From contig JAHCSU010000639.1 of the NCBI GenBank assembly GCA_023522315.1, positions 1-43,868 of the forward strand: a DNA stretch of 43,868 nucleotides. Direction: 5' to 3'. The notes beneath the pieces were generated by a model, which was given only the letters and a program-made list of their open reading frames with translations, was not told the origin of the DNA and did not search any database. Source of the stretch: Nostoc sp. CCCryo 231-06 (lineage in GTDB: Bacteria > Cyanobacteriota > Cyanobacteriia > Cyanobacteriales > Nostocaceae). Positions within the stretch are counted from its first letter, which is position 1; each line of letters begins with the position of its first letter. Made by a program: the position numbers and the translations under genes. Below, piece by piece: positions 16,061 to 25,386 of this stretch.

Positions 16061-17596
16061 ATGCCTCAGAATCCAGAAAAAATTCAAGATCACGTCGAGT
16101 TATTCCACCAACCAGAGTATCAACAGCTATTTGAAAACAAAAAGCAGTTTGAAAACGGTCACGATCCCGAAGAAGTAACACGGGTTGCAGAGTGGACAAA
16201 GGGTTGGGATTATCGTGAGAAGAACTTTGCTCGTGAAGCTTTAACCGTCAACCCTGCTAAAGGTTGTCAACCATTGGGAGCAATTTTTGCTGCTGTTGGT
16301 TTTGAAGCTACTCTACCTTTTGTTCAAGGTTCTCAAGGTTGCGTTGCTTATTTCCGCACCCACTTAACCCGTCACTACAAAGAACCATTCTCTGGTGTTT
16401 CTTCTTCAATGACTGAAGATGCAGCCGTGTTTGGTGGTCTGCAAAACATGATTGATGGGTTGGCGAACTCTTACCAACTCTACAAGCCCAAGATGATCGC
16501 TGTCTGCACCACCTGTATGGCAGAAGTAATTGGTGATGACTTACAATCTTTCATCAACAACGCTAAGGAAGCTGGTTCAGTTCCTCAAACTTTCCCAGTC
16601 CCCTACGCTCACACCCCTAGCTTTGTCGGTTCCCACATCACTGGTTACGACAACATGATGAAGGGAATTCTTTCTAACTTGACCGCAGGTCATAAGAAAG
16701 AAACCAGCAATGGTAAAATCAACTTCATCCCAGGTTTTGACACCTACGTAGGCAACAACCGCGAAATCAAGCGAATTGCTTCCTTGTTCGGCTTTGACTA
16801 CACAATTCTAGCCGACAACAGCGACTACCTCGATTCACCAAACACAGGTGAATTCGATATGTACCCAGGTGGAACAAAGCTAGAAGATGCAGCAGATTCA
16901 ATCAATGCTAAAGCTACGATCGCTCTGCAAGCACACTCTACCCTCAAAACCCGCGAGTACATCGAAAAAGAATGGAAGCAACCAACCTCAGTTTCCCGTC
17001 CTTGGGGTATTAAGGGTACTGATGAGTTCTTGATGAAACTCAGCGAATTGAGTGGTATCCCCATTCCTCAAGAATTGGAAATCGAACGCGGTCGTGCAGT
17101 TGATGCCATGACTGACTCCCACTCATGGCTTCACGGCAAGCGCTTCGCTATCTACGGCGAACCAGATTTAGTATACAGCGTAGTTGGCTTTATGCTAGAA
17201 ATGGGTGCTGAACCTGTGCATATCTTGGTTCACAACAGCAACGAAGTATTTGAAGCAGAAATGAAAGAACTGCTTGCTTCTAGCCCCTTTGGTAAGAATG
17301 CAACTCTTTGGCCTGGTAAAGACCTGTGGCACATGCGTTCTTTGATGTTCACCGAACCCGTAGATTTCCTTGTTGGTAACACCTACGGTAAGTACCTGTG
17401 GCGCGATACCAAGACTCCATTAGTGAGAATTGGCTATCCCATCATGGATCGTCACCACTTACACCGCTACGCCACCATTGGTTATCAAGGTATAATCAAC
17501 CTCCTCAACTGGACTGTAAATACCCTGTTTGAAGAAATCGATCGCAACACCAACATTCCTTCTAAGACAGATATTTCCTACGACTTGATTCGTTAG
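16061..17596 (+). CDS. nifK: nitrogenase MoFe protein beta chain
   Basis: 511 aa. NifK pairs with NifD in the alpha2beta2 MoFe protein that reduces N2. The three P-cluster cysteines are visible: C69 in [11 protein letters not shown]94 in GSQGCVAYF and C152 in [11 protein letters not shown], plus the [13 protein letters not shown] loop. Length and the ending [13 protein letters not shown] are typical. The ATG at 16061 ([15 protein letters not shown]) is chosen because earlier in-frame codons run through a spacer containing a dispersed palindrome (AGACGCGATTAATCG, 15974-15993), and GCTTGGAG lies upstream of this ATG. It is co-transcribed with nifD once the element is removed. Confidence 0.98.
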   Translation: MPQNPEKIQDHVELFHQPEYQQLFENKKQFENGHDPEEVTRVAEWTKGWDYREKNFAREALTVNPAKGCQPLGAIFAAVGFEATLPFVQGSQGCVAYFRTHLTRHYKEPFSGVSSSMTEDAAVFGGLQNMIDGLANSYQLYKPKMIAVCTTCMAEVIGDDLQSFINNAKEAGSVPQTFPVPYAHTPSFVGSHITGYDNMMKGILSNLTAGHKKETSNGKINFIPGFDTYVGNNREIKRIASLFGFDYTILADNSDYLDSPNTGEFDMYPGGTKLEDAADSINAKATIALQAHSTLKTREYIEKEWKQPTSVSRPWGIKGTDEFLMKLSELSGIPIPQELEIERGRAVDAMTDSHSWLHGKRFAIYGEPDLVYSVVGFMLEMGAEPVHILVHNSNEVFEAEMKELLASSPFGKNATLWPGKDLWHMRSLMFTEPVDFLVGNTYGKYLWRDTKTPLVRIGYPIMDRHHLHRYATIGYQGIINLLNWTVNTLFEEIDRNTNIPSKTDISYDLIR

Positions 17597-17639
17597 AAAT
17601 TGCGTAGAAACACAACGTGTTAATTAAAGGGTAAAGAAG

Positions 17640-17719
17640 GGGAGTAGGGAGTAGGGAGTAGGGAATGGGGAAATATGTAAACCCAATGCCCAATCCCCAA
17701 TCCCCAATCCCCAACTCCC
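17640..17719. repeat. STRR-type hairpin in nifK downstream spacer
   Basis: A run of GGAGTAG heptamers (GGGGAGTAGGGAGTAGGGAG) is followed by the near-complement CCCCAATCCCCAACTCCCC, so the RNA can fold into a long stem. Such short tandemly repeated repetitive sequences are typical of Nostocales spacers. Confidence 0.7.
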
Positions 17720-17755
17720 CTTTTTCTTGATAGCATTTACCCAAGGGATTTATAC

Positions 17756-18103
17756 ATGGAAACCATCAATCACACTCACGAACATACTCACACTCATCCT
17801 CATCCTAATTACCATCCACCTAACCAGAAAAAACCAGGGTGGTTCAACAATCTTCTTAATCCGTTGCGCCGTGTGCTGGATGAAATTCAGGTTAAAAATA
17901 ATCGCATCGCTCATCTAATTTGCCAAACAATTCCTTGTTGTTGTCCCTTTGAGCGACAAATTAAATTATTTGGGAAGTCTATTGATATCCCACCACTATG
18001 TAAACTCAATCCTTTATATGACGAATTTGTAGGATTGCGTTTCCGCGCTCTATCTTACCTTGCCGATGTATGTGGAGAGGATGTCACAAGATACATTTGT
18101 TAA
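17756..18103 (+). CDS. Mo-dependent nitrogenase C-terminal-domain protein, His-rich
   Basis: 115 aa. The C-terminal two thirds match the Mo-nitro_C family found beside cyanobacterial nif genes: CCCPFERQIKLFG, then IPPLCKLNPLYDEFVGLRFRAL, then ADVCGEDVT. The N-terminus is unusual, with seven His in the first 20 residues (METINHTHEHTHTHPHPNYH), a likely metal-binding tail. Seven Cys occur in the protein. It sits between nifK and nifE in the same direction. Its function is not established; metal storage or delivery for nitrogenase is a guess from the His tail and location. Confidence 0.88.
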   Translation: METINHTHEHTHTHPHPNYHPPNQKKPGWFNNLLNPLRRVLDEIQVKNNRIAHLICQTIPCCCPFERQIKLFGKSIDIPPLCKLNPLYDEFVGLRFRALSYLADVCGEDVTRYIC

Positions 18104-18152
18104 TTATTGGGAATTGGGCATGGGGCATTGGTCATTAGTCATTAGTCATTGG

Positions 18153-18178
18153 TAGAGACGCGATTAATCGCGTCTGTA
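18153..18178. repeat. 20-bp perfect palindrome (copy 2 of 3)
   Basis: AGACGCGATTAATCGCGTCT lies in the spacer before nifE. Near-identical copies are at about 15972-15996 (before nifK, one changed base) and 28151-28172 (between the 124-aa gene and hupW). All three carry GTAGAG or ATAGAG on the left. Confidence 0.8.
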
Positions 18179-18235
18179 CAATAGTCAATTCAAATGACAA
18201 ATGACAAAGGAGAATTAACAATTAAGAGAAGAGAG

Positions 18236-19615
18236 ATGAAAAGCACCCAAGGCAAAATCAACGAGCTGCTGACTGAGACAGGATGCGAACATAATCAGCA
18301 CAAACAATCCGAAAAGAAAAACAAGTCTTGCGCCCAACAGGCACAACCTGGCGCGGCTCAAGGGGGCTGCGCTTTTGATGGTGCAATGATTGCCCTAGTG
18401 CCGATCGCAGATGCTGCTCATTTAGTCCACGGGCCGATCGCCTGTGCTGGTAATTCCTGGGGCAGTCGTGGTAGTCTGTCGTCTGGCCCTCAACTCTACA
18501 AAATGGGCTTTACGACTGACTTGGGTGAAAATGATGTCATCTTCGGTGGCGAAAAGAAACTCTACAAAGCAATTTTGGAACTTCACGAGCGCTACCAACC
18601 AGCAGCAGTATTCGTCTATGCCACTTGCGTTACAGCCTTAATTGGCGATGATATTGATGCTGTCTGCAAAGCTGCGGCTGAGAAAATTGGTACTCCTGTT
18701 GTTCCCGTCATTGCCCCAGGATTCATTGGCAGTAAAAATCTGGGCAACCGTTTTGGCGGTGAAGCTTTATTAGAATATGTTGTCGGAACAGCAGAACCGG
18801 AACATACAACGCCCTATGATATTAACTTAATCGGTGAATACAACATCGCCGGTGAAATGTGGGGAGTAACACCACTGTTAGAAAAGTTAGGCATCCGTAT
18901 TTTATCCAAAATTACGGGCGATGCTCGCTACAATGAAATTCGCTATGCCCACCGCGCCAAGCTCAACGTCATGATCTGCTCACGAGCGCTGCTCAACATG
19001 GCGAGAAAGATGGAGGAGCGTTACAACATCCCCTACATTGAAGAGTCTTTCTACGGCATCGATGATATGAATCGCTGTCTGCGAAACATCGCTGCTAAAT
19101 TAGGTGATCCTGATTTACAGGAACGCACAGAAAAGCTAATTGCAGAAGAAACGGCTGCTTTAGATTTGGCACTAGCTCCCTATCGCGCTCGACTCAAAGG
19201 TAAGCGGGTTGTTTTATATACTGGTGGTGTTAAGAGTTGGTCGATTATCTCGGCTGCTAGAGACTTGGGCATTGAAGTTGTTGCTACCAGTACTCGCAAA
19301 AGTACTGAGGAAGATAAAGCCAAAATCAAGAAGTTGCTCGGCAACGATGGCATCATGCTGGAGAAGGGCAACGCTAAGGAATTGCTACAAGTGGTTAAAG
19401 ACACTCGCGCAGATATGCTGATTGCTGGTGGACGTAACCAATACACAGCTTTGAAAGCTCGGATTCCTTTCCTTGATATCAACCAAGAACGCCACCATCC
19501 TTATGCAGGTTATGTGGGAATGATTGAGATGGCGCGGGAATTGTACGAAGCTCTGTATAGCCCGATTTGGGAACAAATACGCAAACCCGCTCCTTGGGAC
19601 GAGGAGGAAGTTTAA
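18236..19615 (+). CDS. nifE: nitrogenase FeMo-cofactor scaffold NifE
   Basis: 459 aa. NifE with NifN forms the tetramer on which FeMo-co is finished. Cluster cysteines are in GGCAFDGA (C45), IACAGNSWG (C70) and [12 protein letters not shown] (C131). The ATG at 18236 ([12 protein letters not shown]) follows GAGAAGAGAG and is preferred over the in-frame ATG 42 bp upstream that lies in spacer repeats. The stop TAA shares its last base with the nifN ATG (TAATG), showing translational coupling. Confidence 0.97.
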   Translation: MKSTQGKINELLTETGCEHNQHKQSEKKNKSCAQQAQPGAAQGGCAFDGAMIALVPIADAAHLVHGPIACAGNSWGSRGSLSSGPQLYKMGFTTDLGENDVIFGGEKKLYKAILELHERYQPAAVFVYATCVTALIGDDIDAVCKAAAEKIGTPVVPVIAPGFIGSKNLGNRFGGEALLEYVVGTAEPEHTTPYDINLIGEYNIAGEMWGVTPLLEKLGIRILSKITGDARYNEIRYAHRAKLNVMICSRALLNMARKMEERYNIPYIEESFYGIDDMNRCLRNIAAKLGDPDLQERTEKLIAEETAALDLALAPYRARLKGKRVVLYTGGVKSWSIISAARDLGIEVVATSTRKSTEEDKAKIKKLLGNDGIMLEKGNAKELLQVVKDTRADMLIAGGRNQYTALKARIPFLDINQERHHPYAGYVGMIEMARELYEALYSPIWEQIRKPAPWDEEEV

Positions 19616-20952
19616 TGGCGATCGTTACCGCTTCTAACAAAGCACTGACAGTTAATCCCCTCAAGCAAAGTCAAGCTTTGGGCGCAACCTTAGCCTTTTT
19701 GGGATTGAAAGGGACGATGCCCCTATTCCACGGTTCTCAAGGTTGTACTGCTTTCGCTAAAGTTGTGCTAGTGCGGCATTTCCGGGAAGCGATTCCCCTA
19801 GCTACGACAGCGATGACGGAAGTCACTACTATCTTGGGTGGTGAAGAGAATGTGGAGCAAGCAATTCTGACTCTGGTGGAAAAGGCTAACCCAGAAATTA
19901 TTGGTTTATGTAGTACTGGGTTAACGGAAACTAGAGGCGATGACATTGAAGGTTTTCTGAAGGAAATCCGCGATCGCCATCCAGAATTGAATGATTTAGC
20001 GATCGTTTTTGCACCTACCCCAGATTTTAAAGGTGCGTTGCAAGATGGCTTTGCTGTTGCTGTCGAAAGCATAGTTAAGGAAATTCCTCGCGCAGGTGGA
20101 CTCAGAACTGAACAAGTCACGGTTTTGGCGGGTTCTGCTTTCACACCTGGGGATGTACAGGAAATCAAGGAGATAATCACGTCCTTTGGATTAGTGCCTA
20201 TCTTTGTACCTGACCTTGGCGCTTCTCTAGATGGACATTTAGAGGATAGTTATAGTGCGGTTACAGTCAGTGGGACTACCTTAAAACAGCTACGAGAAGT
20301 AGGTAGTTCTGCTTTTACCCTGGCATTAGGTGAAAGTATGAGGGGTGCTGCAAAGATTCTGGAAGAACGCTTTGGCACACCTTATGAAGTGTTTGGCGAA
20401 CTGACGGGATTAGAACCAGTAGATGAGTTTATCCAAGCATTGGCGATTTTGAGCGGTAATAGCGTACCTGAAAAATACCGCCGCCAACGCCGTCAGTTGC
20501 AAGATGCGATGTTGGACACTCACTTTTACTTCGGTGCAAAACGAGTTTCCTTAGCACTGGAACCAGATTTGTTGTGGTCAACAGTGCATTTCCTGCAATC
20601 GATGGGAGCGCAAATTCATGCTGTCGTGACAACCACGCGATCGCACCTCTTAGAAAAACTCCCGGTTAAAAGCATCACCATCGGCGACTTGGAAGACTTT
20701 GAGAGTCTAGCGGGCGGTTCTGATTTGCTGATTGGTAACTCCAATGTGGGTGCGATCGCAAAACGGCTCTCAATTCCTCTTTATCGTCTAGGATTGCCCA
20801 TTTATGACCGCTTAGGTAATGGTCAATTTACCAAAGTTGGCTATCGAGGCACGATGGAACTTGTGTTTGGCATCGGCAACCTGTTTTTAGAGGCAGAAGA
20901 AGCGAGAGTTAAGCAGTTCCAAGAGTTAGGAATTGTGAGCGCAGAGTTTTGA
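19615..20952 (+). CDS. nifN: nitrogenase FeMo-cofactor scaffold NifN
   Basis: 445 aa. Partner of NifE. The protein starts [20 protein letters not shown] with GAGGAGGAAG just upstream. Conserved features: GSQGCTAF (C44), TTAMTEVTTILGG and LCSTGLTETRGDD (C99). The number of cluster cysteines is lower than in NifK, as usual for NifN. One-base overlap with nifE; 220 bp of hairpin-rich spacer precede nifX. Confidence 0.97.
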   Translation: MAIVTASNKALTVNPLKQSQALGATLAFLGLKGTMPLFHGSQGCTAFAKVVLVRHFREAIPLATTAMTEVTTILGGEENVEQAILTLVEKANPEIIGLCSTGLTETRGDDIEGFLKEIRDRHPELNDLAIVFAPTPDFKGALQDGFAVAVESIVKEIPRAGGLRTEQVTVLAGSAFTPGDVQEIKEIITSFGLVPIFVPDLGASLDGHLEDSYSAVTVSGTTLKQLREVGSSAFTLALGESMRGAAKILEERFGTPYEVFGELTGLEPVDEFIQALAILSGNSVPEKYRRQRRQLQDAMLDTHFYFGAKRVSLALEPDLLWSTVHFLQSMGAQIHAVVTTTRSHLLEKLPVKSITIGDLEDFESLAGGSDLLIGNSNVGAIAKRLSIPLYRLGLPIYDRLGNGQFTKVGYRGTMELVFGIGNLFLEAEEARVKQFQELGIVSAEF

Positions 20953-20953
20953 A

Positions 20954-21130
20954 TTCTTCTTCAAGAATTCAGGAGTCAGAATTCAGAATGCGTTTCAGAA
21001 AGAGTAAAACCTACCACTGATTGTTTGCCTTTGGCGTTTCCGTAGACAAAACCACTAAATATGCAGACTTAATTCTGCCAGTCGAACTCTAATTACTCCT
21101 GAATTCTGACTCCTGACTCCTGAATTCCTT
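20954..21130. repeat. MITE-like inverted repeat between nifN and nifX
   Basis: The left arm GAATTCAGGAGTCAGAATTC (about 20965-20986) pairs with the right arm around GAATTCTGACTCCTGACTCC (about 21100-21120). The same arms frame another insert after fdxH (about 24529-24676). The middle parts of the two copies differ. Confidence 0.75.
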
Positions 21131-21172
21131 CTTCCCAATTCAAAATTCAAAACTTTAGAGAGGAGAATTACG

Positions 21173-21586
21173 ATGAAAATTGCCTTCACGACGAGTGACC
21201 GAGTTCATATTAACGCCCACTTCGGATGGGCAAAAATGATTGATGTTTACGAAATTTCCGACGAGGGATATCACTTCGTAGAAACCCTCAATTTTGAAGG
21301 CGACCTCAAAGAAGACGGTAACGAAGACAAAATTAACCCAAAACTTGATGCGATCGTTGACTGCACAATTGTTTACGTTACAGCAATTGGTGGTAGCGCC
21401 GCCGCTCGGTTAATCAAGAAAGGTGTCACCCCAGTGAAGGCGCGATCGGAAGAAGAAGAAATTAGTGAAGTGCTAAATAAGCTAGTGAAAACCCTCAAAG
21501 GTAATCCTCCACCTTGGTTGCGTAAAGCTTTACAGCCAAAAACTACAAACTTTGCTGATGAAATTGAAGACGAAGCAACAGTATGA
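21173..21586 (+). CDS. nifX: nitrogenase cofactor carrier NifX
   Basis: 137 aa. NifX binds NifB-co/FeMo-co precursors during cofactor assembly. It has the family start MKIAFTTSDRVHINAHFGWA, with the conserved His in NAHFGW, and IVYVTAIGGSAAARLIKKG. GAGAGGAGAA precedes the ATG. The last four bases overlap the next gene (ATGA). Confidence 0.96.
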   Translation: MKIAFTTSDRVHINAHFGWAKMIDVYEISDEGYHFVETLNFEGDLKEDGNEDKINPKLDAIVDCTIVYVTAIGGSAAARLIKKGVTPVKARSEEEEISEVLNKLVKTLKGNPPPWLRKALQPKTTNFADEIEDEATV

Positions 21587-22059
21587 CCGCAAATAATAGT
21601 GTTAACGGAACTGCTACAACAGAAGTCTTGAACTCACCTTTCCTTAAGGTATTAATTAAACAAATCCGTGGTCAAGATAGTTATGGAGTTTATCGTAGTT
21701 GGTCGGATGAGTTGATTCTCAAACCGTTTATTGTCACCAAACAAAAGAAACGGGAAATTTCCGTTGAGGGCGAAGTTGATCCGATCACTCAAGCACGAAT
21801 TATGGCATTTTTTCGGGCTGTAGCTGCTGGGATTGAACAAGAAACAGGTTTGATATCTCAGGTTGTAGTTGATTTGAGCCATGAAGGATTTGGCTGGGCG
21901 CTAGTTTTTTCTGGTCGTCTCTTGCTAGCGGTGAAAACCTTGCGAGATGCTCAACGCTTTGGCTTTGACTCGCTGGATAAATTAGCCGAAGAGGGAGAAA
22001 ACCACGTCAAAAAAGGCATTGATTTGGCGAAGCGCTTTCCGGAAGTTGGCAACCTTTAA
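21583..22059 (+). CDS. NifX-associated nitrogen fixation protein (DUF269)
   Basis: 158 aa. The DUF269 family is almost always found next to nifX. Motifs: FLKVLIKQIRGQDSYGVYRSW, LILKPFIVTKQKK, and DLSHEGFGWALVFSGRLLL. Role in cofactor assembly is probable from context but the activity is not established. ATGA overlap with nifX. The spacer after it (22065-22165) is another STRR hairpin made of TAGGAGT heptamers and their complement. Confidence 0.93.
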   Translation: MTANNSVNGTATTEVLNSPFLKVLIKQIRGQDSYGVYRSWSDELILKPFIVTKQKKREISVEGEVDPITQARIMAFFRAVAAGIEQETGLISQVVVDLSHEGFGWALVFSGRLLLAVKTLRDAQRFGFDSLDKLAEEGENHVKKGIDLAKRFPEVGNL

Positions 22060-22187
22060 GTAGTTAGGAGTTAAGAGTTAGGAGTTAGGAGTTAAGTTAA
22101 CTATTAACTGATAATTGATGATTTACAGTTACTAATTTATAACTCATAACTTCTAACTCCTAACTTGTAGATAAGGAGTGGCTGATT

Positions 22188-22403
22188 GTGCAAGCGGAAG
22201 AAACGAGTATTGAGGAACTACAAGGACAAATCAGACGGCTGAACAGTAAAGCAGGTCAAATGAAAATGGATCTGCATGATTTAGCTGAAGGTCTGCCAAC
22301 AGATTACACACAACTTATGGATGTTGCAGCCGCAACTTATGAAATCTATCGTAAGTTAGATGAGCTTAAGCAACATCTACAAAAATTGGAGAATGCCAAA
22401 TGA
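22188..22403 (+). CDS. nif-cluster DUF683 small protein
   Basis: 71 aa, GTG start at 22188 after AAGGAG (about 22172-22178). Highly helical with two coiled stretches (EELQGQIRRLNSKAGQMKMD and YEIYRKLDELKQHLQKLENA). It matches the small CCE_0567/DUF683 family found in cyanobacterial and proteobacterial nif clusters. It ends in an ATGA overlap with nifW. Function not established. Confidence 0.88.
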   Translation: MQAEETSIEELQGQIRRLNSKAGQMKMDLHDLAEGLPTDYTQLMDVAAATYEIYRKLDELKQHLQKLENAK

Positions 22404-22717
22404 CTGGAACTATTGATGAATTCAAGCAGCTCGTAGATGCGGAAGAATTTTTTCACTTCTTTAACCTGTCCTACGATTTAGACGTTGTGAATGTCAATCG
22501 TCTACATATTCTGAAAAAATTTTCTAAATACATCCAAGAAATTGATGATAATTCTCCTGACTTAAGTCAAGAAGAGAAATTAAATCAATATTCTTTGGCT
22601 TTGCAAAAAGCCTATCAGCTATTTATCGAATCAACACCCCACGAACAAAAGCTGTTCAAAGTGTTTAACGACAAGCCGAAAAATGTAGTCACACTGACAG
22701 AAATCACTTCTGATTAG
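22400..22717 (+). CDS. nifW: nitrogenase-stabilising protein NifW
   Basis: 105 aa. NifW associates with the MoFe protein and protects or helps mature it. Family features: DAEEFFHFFNLSYD near the start and LHILKKFSKYI. Starts within the stop of the DUF683 gene and is followed 10 bp later by hesA. Confidence 0.93.
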   Translation: MTGTIDEFKQLVDAEEFFHFFNLSYDLDVVNVNRLHILKKFSKYIQEIDDNSPDLSQEEKLNQYSLALQKAYQLFIESTPHEQKLFKVFNDKPKNVVTLTEITSD

Positions 22718-22727
22718 GAGGTATAAA

Positions 22728-23537
22728 TTGGTTAACCTAACGCCTACCGAATTAGAACGCTATCGTCGCCAAATGATGCTTCCAAATTTTGGCGAAACAG
22801 CACAGAAACGCTTGAAGTCAGCGACAGTTCTGGTTACAGGCGTGGGGGGATTAGGCGGTACGGCGGCGCTTTACTTAGCAGTAGCGGGCGTTGGGCGGCT
22901 AATCTTAGTCCGGGGTGGTGACTTGCGGCAAGATGATATGAATCGTCAGGTTCTCATGACTGATGATTGGGTAGGTAAGCCAAGGGTATTCAAAGCTAAA
23001 GAAACTTTGGATGCGATTAATCCTGATGTCCAAGTGGAAGCTATTCATGATTACATCACCCCGGAAAATGTAGATTCGTTAGTGCAATCTGCTGATATGG
23101 CTCTTGATTGCGCCCACAACTTTACAGAGCGCAATTTGTTAAATGAAGCCTGTGTGCGATCGCGTAAGCCAATGGTGGAAGCCGCAATGAATGGGATGGA
23201 GGCTTACCTAACGACGATTATTCCTGGTGTGACTCCTTGTTTGTCTTGTCTGTTTCCCGAAAAGCCTGATTGGGATCAGCGCGGCTTTTCAGTTCTAGGC
23301 GCTGTTTCTGGGACACTAGCTTGTCTAACGGCTTTGGAAGCTATCAAGCTGATCACCGGGTTTAGTCAGCCTCTATTATCTCAATTGCTGACAATGGACT
23401 TGAATCGAATGGAATTTGCTAAACGCCGTTCTCACCGCGATCGCTCTTGTCCAGTATGCGGTAATAGTGCGCCTTGGAGACACGCGCAATCCAATTCGAT
23501 GGAACCCACAGCCACAGGTATTGCACAAAATAGTTAA
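22728..23537 (+). CDS. hesA: HesA (MoeB/ThiF-type adenylyltransferase)
   Basis: 269 aa, with a TTG start at 22728 preceded by AGGAGG. The nucleotide-binding loop is GVGGLGGTAALYLAVAGVG, followed by the conserved R-Q motif MNRQVL. Two Cys pairs, CLSCL and CPVCG, probably bind Zn. HesA belongs to the E1-like family and is typical for heterocystous nif clusters, where it is thought to help Fe-S or Mo-cofactor metabolism. Only an in-frame TTG (and no ATG) is available at the right distance from the ribosome site. Confidence 0.94.
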   Translation: MVNLTPTELERYRRQMMLPNFGETAQKRLKSATVLVTGVGGLGGTAALYLAVAGVGRLILVRGGDLRQDDMNRQVLMTDDWVGKPRVFKAKETLDAINPDVQVEAIHDYITPENVDSLVQSADMALDCAHNFTERNLLNEACVRSRKPMVEAAMNGMEAYLTTIIPGVTPCLSCLFPEKPDWDQRGFSVLGAVSGTLACLTALEAIKLITGFSQPLLSQLLTMDLNRMEFAKRRSHRDRSCPVCGNSAPWRHAQSNSMEPTATGIAQNS

Positions 23538-23591
23538 TTTTCGTCCCCACCTGAAATCAGAACAACTAATCGCTACAAATCAGGAGACCTA

Positions 23592-23963
23592 ATGGCCGTC
23601 ATTTTATCAGAAAAAGCAGAATTTCATTTGCGGGCATTCCTCAAAGGTTCCGCATCCGACGCTAATGGCGCAACTAAAGGTGTCCGCATCTCTGTAAAAG
23701 ATGGTGGTTGCAGTGGCTATGAATATGCGATCGATATCACCAGCAAGCCCCAACCAGATGATTTAGTAAGTCACCAAGGCAAAGTGGTAGTTTACGTTGA
23801 TGCCAAAAGTGCGCCGTTATTAGACGGAGTTATTGTTGATTTCGTTGAGGGAGTGATGGAAAGCGGTTTTAAATTTATCAACCCCAATGCAACTGATACC
23901 TGCGGTTGTGGAAAGTCCTTCAAAACAGACGACGGTACCCCTACTGGTGTACCTTGCAGCTAA
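23592..23963 (+). CDS. hesB: HesB (A-type Fe-S carrier, IscA/SufA family)
   Basis: 123 aa. Start after CAGGAGACCT. The three A-type cysteines are seen in DGGCSGYEY and DTCGCGKSF. Ends GTPTGVPCS, an extra Cys at the tail. It probably supplies Fe-S clusters to nitrogenase components. The 228-bp spacer after it carries no gene and probably holds the fdxH promoter. Confidence 0.95.
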   Translation: MAVILSEKAEFHLRAFLKGSASDANGATKGVRISVKDGGCSGYEYAIDITSKPQPDDLVSHQGKVVVYVDAKSAPLLDGVIVDFVEGVMESGFKFINPNATDTCGCGKSFKTDDGTPTGVPCS

Positions 23964-24191
23964 CATCATTCCGTTAGTGCCAAGTTTGATTGTAGAGGCT
24001 CCCATAGAAGTACTCCGCAGAGTTTCAATGCTCTTGAGATAGCTTCTAGTTCGCATTGCATCCCTTACTCCTATAGCGAAGCCGACTAAACCTAGCATCT
24101 CTGTAAGAAGAAAGGAAGTAAAAAGTAGGATAGGTTGCTCAAAAAATTCGTAAATTAGACCAACTGTATAACGTTTGAGGAGAATCGAAAA

Positions 24192-24491
24192 ATGGCTTCC
24201 TACCAAGTTAGATTAATCAACAAAAAAGAAGACCTCGACACCACAATTGAAGTTGACGAAGAGACGACAATCTTGGACGCAGCAGAAGAAAGTGGTATTG
24301 AGTTGCCAGCTTCTTGTCAAGCAGGTTCTTGCTCTAGTTGTGTTGGCAAGGTCGTTGAAGGTGAAATTAATCAAGAAGATCAAAACTTCCTAGATGACGA
24401 GCAGATGTCTAAAGGATTCGCTCTACTTTGTGTCACTTATCCTCGTTCTAATTGCACAATTAAGACGCATCAAGAACCCTATCTCGTCTAA
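24192..24491 (+). CDS. fdxH: heterocyst [2Fe-2S] ferredoxin
   Basis: 99 aa plant-type ferredoxin. The cluster loop is [15 protein letters not shown] with the fourth Cys in LLCVTYPRS. FdxH carries electrons to nitrogenase reductase in heterocysts. The start follows TTTGAGGAGAATCG. It ends the nif run, before an inverted-repeat insert. Confidence 0.97.
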   Translation: MASYQVRLINKKEDLDTTIEVDEETTILDAAEESGIELPASCQAGSCSSCVGKVVEGEINQEDQNFLDDEQMSKGFALLCVTYPRSNCTIKTHQEPYLV

Positions 24492-24528
24492 ATTATTACC
24501 TTGGTTGCTGCTTTTGGCAACCAATTGA

Positions 24529-24676
24529 AGAAGAATTCAGAAGTCAGGAGTCAGAATCAAGACGCGACGCTCGTTCGCCCTTGGCGTCTCCCCTTGGGAG
24601 AAGACTCGCTAACGCTGCGCTATCCGCCAGTCGTACAGAATTCATGCTGAATTCTGACTCCTGACTCCTGAATTCT
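24529..24676. repeat. MITE-like inverted repeat after fdxH
   Basis: Arms around GAATTCAGAAGTCAGGAGTC (left) and GAATTCTGACTCCTGACTCC (right) match the insert between nifN and nifX. The middle contains a dispersed repeat with AGACTCGCTAACGC. Confidence 0.75.
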
Positions 24677-24752
24677 GTTTGATAAAACATGAAGGATGAA
24701 GGATGAAAATATACTTCCTTCTTCCCTTCATAATTCCTAATTTATAATTTAA

Positions 24753-25004
24753 ATGTTTACCCACTTTAGTGTGACTGGCTGTTCATTAGAATTATTGAGA
24801 ACAGGAGAGCGAGGAATCGTTAGCTTCTGTAAAAGTCAGAATGAAACAATTTTGAAAAACCTGATATTAATGGGGATAAAACCAGGGATTGCTATCACTT
24901 TAGAACAACACTTTCCCTCATTACTTATTAAAGTAGGAAATACATCTTTAACACTAGATATAGAAAGTGTTCGCGCTATTTATGTCCGCGTTATTGATAA
25001 TTGA
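24753..25004 (+). CDS. FeoA-like protein
   Basis: 83 aa. A small SH3-like domain as in FeoA: LRTGERGIVSFCKSQNETILKNLILMGIKPG followed by TSLTLDIESVRAIYVRVI. No feoB follows. A FeoA-like gene after fdxH is typical of heterocyst nif clusters; involvement in iron supply is plausible but unproven. Confidence 0.85.
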   Translation: MFTHFSVTGCSLELLRTGERGIVSFCKSQNETILKNLILMGIKPGIAITLEQHFPSLLIKVGNTSLTLDIESVRAIYVRVIDN

Positions 25005-25060
25005 ATTAATTAATATCTATAATAATATTCTCTTGACCAAAGAATTTTTACGAATTACAT

Positions 25061-25101
25061 TGACCTCACTCCTTTCCTAATTAATTTCAGGAGTGAGGTC
25101 A
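25061..25101. terminator. 13-bp stem between convergent feoA-like and mop genes
   Basis: TGACCTCACTCCT (25061-25073) and AGGAGTGAGGTCA (25089-25101) are perfectly complementary with a 15-base loop. It lies between the ends of two convergent genes and may stop both transcripts, although the U-tract is poor. Confidence 0.65.
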
Positions 25102-25176
25102 CTCAATTTATAGATATAAATGCAATTCGGTATTAGAGATAGAGACGCTTGCAATAAAAGGCAACTTGCCTATTTT

Positions 25177-25386
25177 TTAATCAACAGCAATGATCACATC
25201 TGATGATTTAATCACGGCATGAGCCTGCTTACCTTCTACAAGTCCCAGCTTTTCCGCTGATGATTTTGTGATTATTGACACTAACTCGACTCCTGGTGCT
25301 AGTTCTAAAGTTACCTCAGTATTAACTGTACCAGGCACAACTTTTTTTACAGTACCCTTGAGAGAATTACGAGCGCTAATTTCCAT
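25177..25386 (-). CDS. mop: molbindin (Mop/TOBE domain)
   Basis: 69 aa, one Mop domain: SARNSLKGTVKKVVPGTVNTEV, then GVELVSIITKSSAEKLGL and AVIKSSDVIIAVD. Molbindins bind molybdate and buffer Mo in the cytoplasm, fitting the Mo-nitrogenase genes nearby. Minus strand, convergent with the feoA-like gene. Confidence 0.93.
   Translation of the reverse strand: MEISARNSLKGTVKKVVPGTVNTEVTLELAPGVELVSIITKSSAEKLGLVEGKQAHAVIKSSDVIIAVD

Noticed and set aside
16061-17596. NifK start at 15944
   Set aside because: The first 39 codons would run through AT-rich and palindromic spacer; the typical NifK N-terminus begins at 16061 with a ribosome site.
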